Shown here piece after piece: positions 6,029 to 6,956 of a DNA stretch of 6,956 bases. The position numbers and the translations under genes are program-made. Each line of letters starts with the position of its first letter. Position 1 is the first letter of the stretch. Origin of the DNA: JBHJHK01 sp050330975 (GTDB taxonomy: Bacteria; Pseudomonadota; Gammaproteobacteria; Competibacterales; Competibacteraceae); contig JBHJHK010000450.1 of assembly GCA_050330975.1 (NCBI GenBank), positions 1 to 6,956 of the forward strand. Direction: 5' to 3'. A model generated the notes under the pieces. The model did not search any database, had not been told where the DNA came from, and saw nothing but the letters and a program-made list of their open reading frames with translations.

Positions 6029-6956
6029 GTGGCCATTGACCATCACCGCACCCGTGCCGTACTCGACTGGCTCAAGGGCCGCTGGGGCGAATCGTTTGCC
6101 CAGCGGCTCGGTCCCAAGACCCATCCCCTGCCCCCGGCCCTGGGTTCCCAGCCGGGCCCTGGGGGCCGGACGCGCCGCTGGCGCACCCTGACCCGCCACA
6201 CGGCCTTGACGGCCGCCGACGGCCAACACTTCACCGCCCCCCTGGCCGCCCTGGGGGAGGCCTTTGACGAGCAAATTGAACACTGCATCGGCGTGACCAC
6301 CTTGCCCGTGGGGGTGGTGGGGCCGCTGCGGGTCAACGGCTTGTTCGCCCAGGGGGACTACTACCTGCCTTTGGCCACCACCGAGGCGACCCTACTGGCT
6401 TCCCACGCCCGGGGGGCGCGGCTCATCAGCGCCGCGGGGGGCTGTAGCGCCGCGGTCCTCAACCACGGCCTGAGCCGGGCGCCGGTGTTTGTATTTGCCG
6501 ATCTGTTGACCGCCGGCCAGTTTGTCGACTGGGTGAGCCACCAGTTCCAAGCCCTCAAGGCCGCTGCCGAGGCCACCACCCGCCACGGCCGACTCGTCGA
6601 CCTGCGCCCCCACCTGGAGGGCAACCACGTCTACTTGAGTTGCGAGTACACCACCGGCGAGGCCGCTGGGCAAAACATGACCACCCTGGCCACCGAGGCG
6701 CTGTGCCACTATATCGAAGCCCACTGCCCTTGGCGTCCCCTGGATTGGTTCTTGGAGGCCAACTTCTCCGGGGACAAAAAGGCGTCGGCCCAGGCGTTGC
6801 TGGGTGTGCGGGGCAAAAAGGTCAGCGCTGAGGTCACCCTGCCGGCACCCTTGGTGGCTCGGGTGCTGCGGGTCGACGTCGCCACCTTGGTCCGCTATTG
6901 GCAAGTGGCGGCCTTGGGGGGGGTCATGAGCGGCACCTTGGGGGTCCAGGGCCACT
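6029..6956 (+). CDS. Class I-type hydroxymethylglutaryl-CoA reductase, 3'-truncated by the window edge
   Basis: The enzyme interconverts HMG-CoA and mevalonate with NAD(P)H. The first 309 codons are present, with no internal stop. The start is GTG at 6029 (see its ribosome binding site). There is no transmembrane anchor in the roughly 78-residue N-terminal region, so this is a soluble form. Class I signatures are IEHCIG (83-88, cf. ENVIG), LPVGVVGPL (92-100), PLATTEATLLAS (114-125, catalytic Glu E119), GGCSAAVLNHGLSRAP, GEAAGQNM, FSGDKKASAQ (D249, catalytic Lys K250) and RGKKVSAEVTLP. The catalytic Asp and His lie beyond the window. Departures from usual class I sequence include GGCSAA for GGxSS, DKKA for DKKP and YWQV near the usual NKN. 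This is a divergent member but has its visible catalytic residues. It is divergent from the sigma-54 activator and probably controlled by it. Confidence 0.9.
   Translation, partial: MAIDHHRTRAVLDWLKGRWGESFAQRLGPKTHPLPPALGSQPGPGGRTRRWRTLTRHTALTAADGQHFTAPLAALGEAFDEQIEHCIGVTTLPVGVVGPLRVNGLFAQGDYYLPLATTEATLLASHARGARLISAAGGCSAAVLNHGLSRAPVFVFADLLTAGQFVDWVSHQFQALKAAAEATTRHGRLVDLRPHLEGNHVYLSCEYTTGEAAGQNMTTLATEALCHYIEAHCPWRPLDWFLEANFSGDKKASAQALLGVRGKKVSAEVTLPAPLVARVLRVDVATLVRYWQVAALGGVMSGTLGVQGH

Noticed and set aside
5937..6191. 84-codon plus-strand frame starting just upstream of the sigma-54 promoter
   Set aside because: It is Pro/Arg/Ser-rich, overlaps the promoter and then HMG-CoA reductase in another frame, and has no ribosome binding site.
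6392..6955. 187-codon minus-strand frame opposite the HMG-CoA reductase
   Set aside because: The opposite strand carries clear HMG-CoA reductase motifs throughout. This frame is a GC shadow.
1..6956. CRISPR array, tRNA or rRNA gene, insertion sequence or phage module
   Set aside because: I saw no spaced direct repeats, cloverleaf, rRNA stretch, transposase motif or terminal inverted repeats in reading the window.

Overview
The window is GC-rich, compact bacterial chromosomal DNA with strong G/C preference at third codon positions and short intergenic gaps. The order hemA-prfA-prmC, with a divergently transcribed secreted-protein gene upstream of hemA, is typical of Gammaproteobacteria. The HemA, RF1 and PrmC sequences look gammaproteobacterial, and the ThiE resembles the form found in beta/gammaproteobacteria. 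A Chromatiales-like high-GC lineage is plausible, but I cannot fix the genus.

Positions 1-124 (minus strand) hold the start of an exported protein with a clear signal peptide. A 155-bp divergent promoter region (125-279) separates it from a plus-strand operon. That operon encodes glutamyl-tRNA reductase (hemA, 280-1539), peptide chain release factor 1 (prfA, 1633-2715) and the release-factor glutamine methyltransferase (prmC, 2811-3683). HemA commits glutamyl-tRNA to tetrapyrrole synthesis. RF1 terminates translation at UAA/UAG, and PrmC methylates the Gln of the RF1 GGQ motif, so the last two genes work directly on one another.

prmC converges on thiE (4323-3694, minus; thiamine phosphate synthase) across only 10 bp. 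thiE lies 6 bp downstream of a minus-strand gene for a sigma-54-dependent AAA+ transcription activator (5850-4330). This activator has an intact GAFTGA motif, a C-terminal Fis-type helix-turn-helix and an N-terminal domain I do not recognise.

The most interesting region is 5851-6956. Divergent from the activator, and starting at a GTG codon, is the first two-thirds or so of a class I-type HMG-CoA reductase gene (6029 to the window edge). HMG-CoA reductase is the mevalonate-forming enzyme and is unusual in Gammaproteobacteria. Its upstream region carries a close match to a sigma-54 promoter (TGGCACG-N4-TTGA at 5972-5986, with exact GG-N10-G spacing). It also has several small inverted repeats where activator sites would be expected. 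The simplest reading is a self-contained regulatory pair: the enhancer-binding activator switches on HMG-CoA reductase, and possibly further genes beyond the window, from a sigma-54 promoter.
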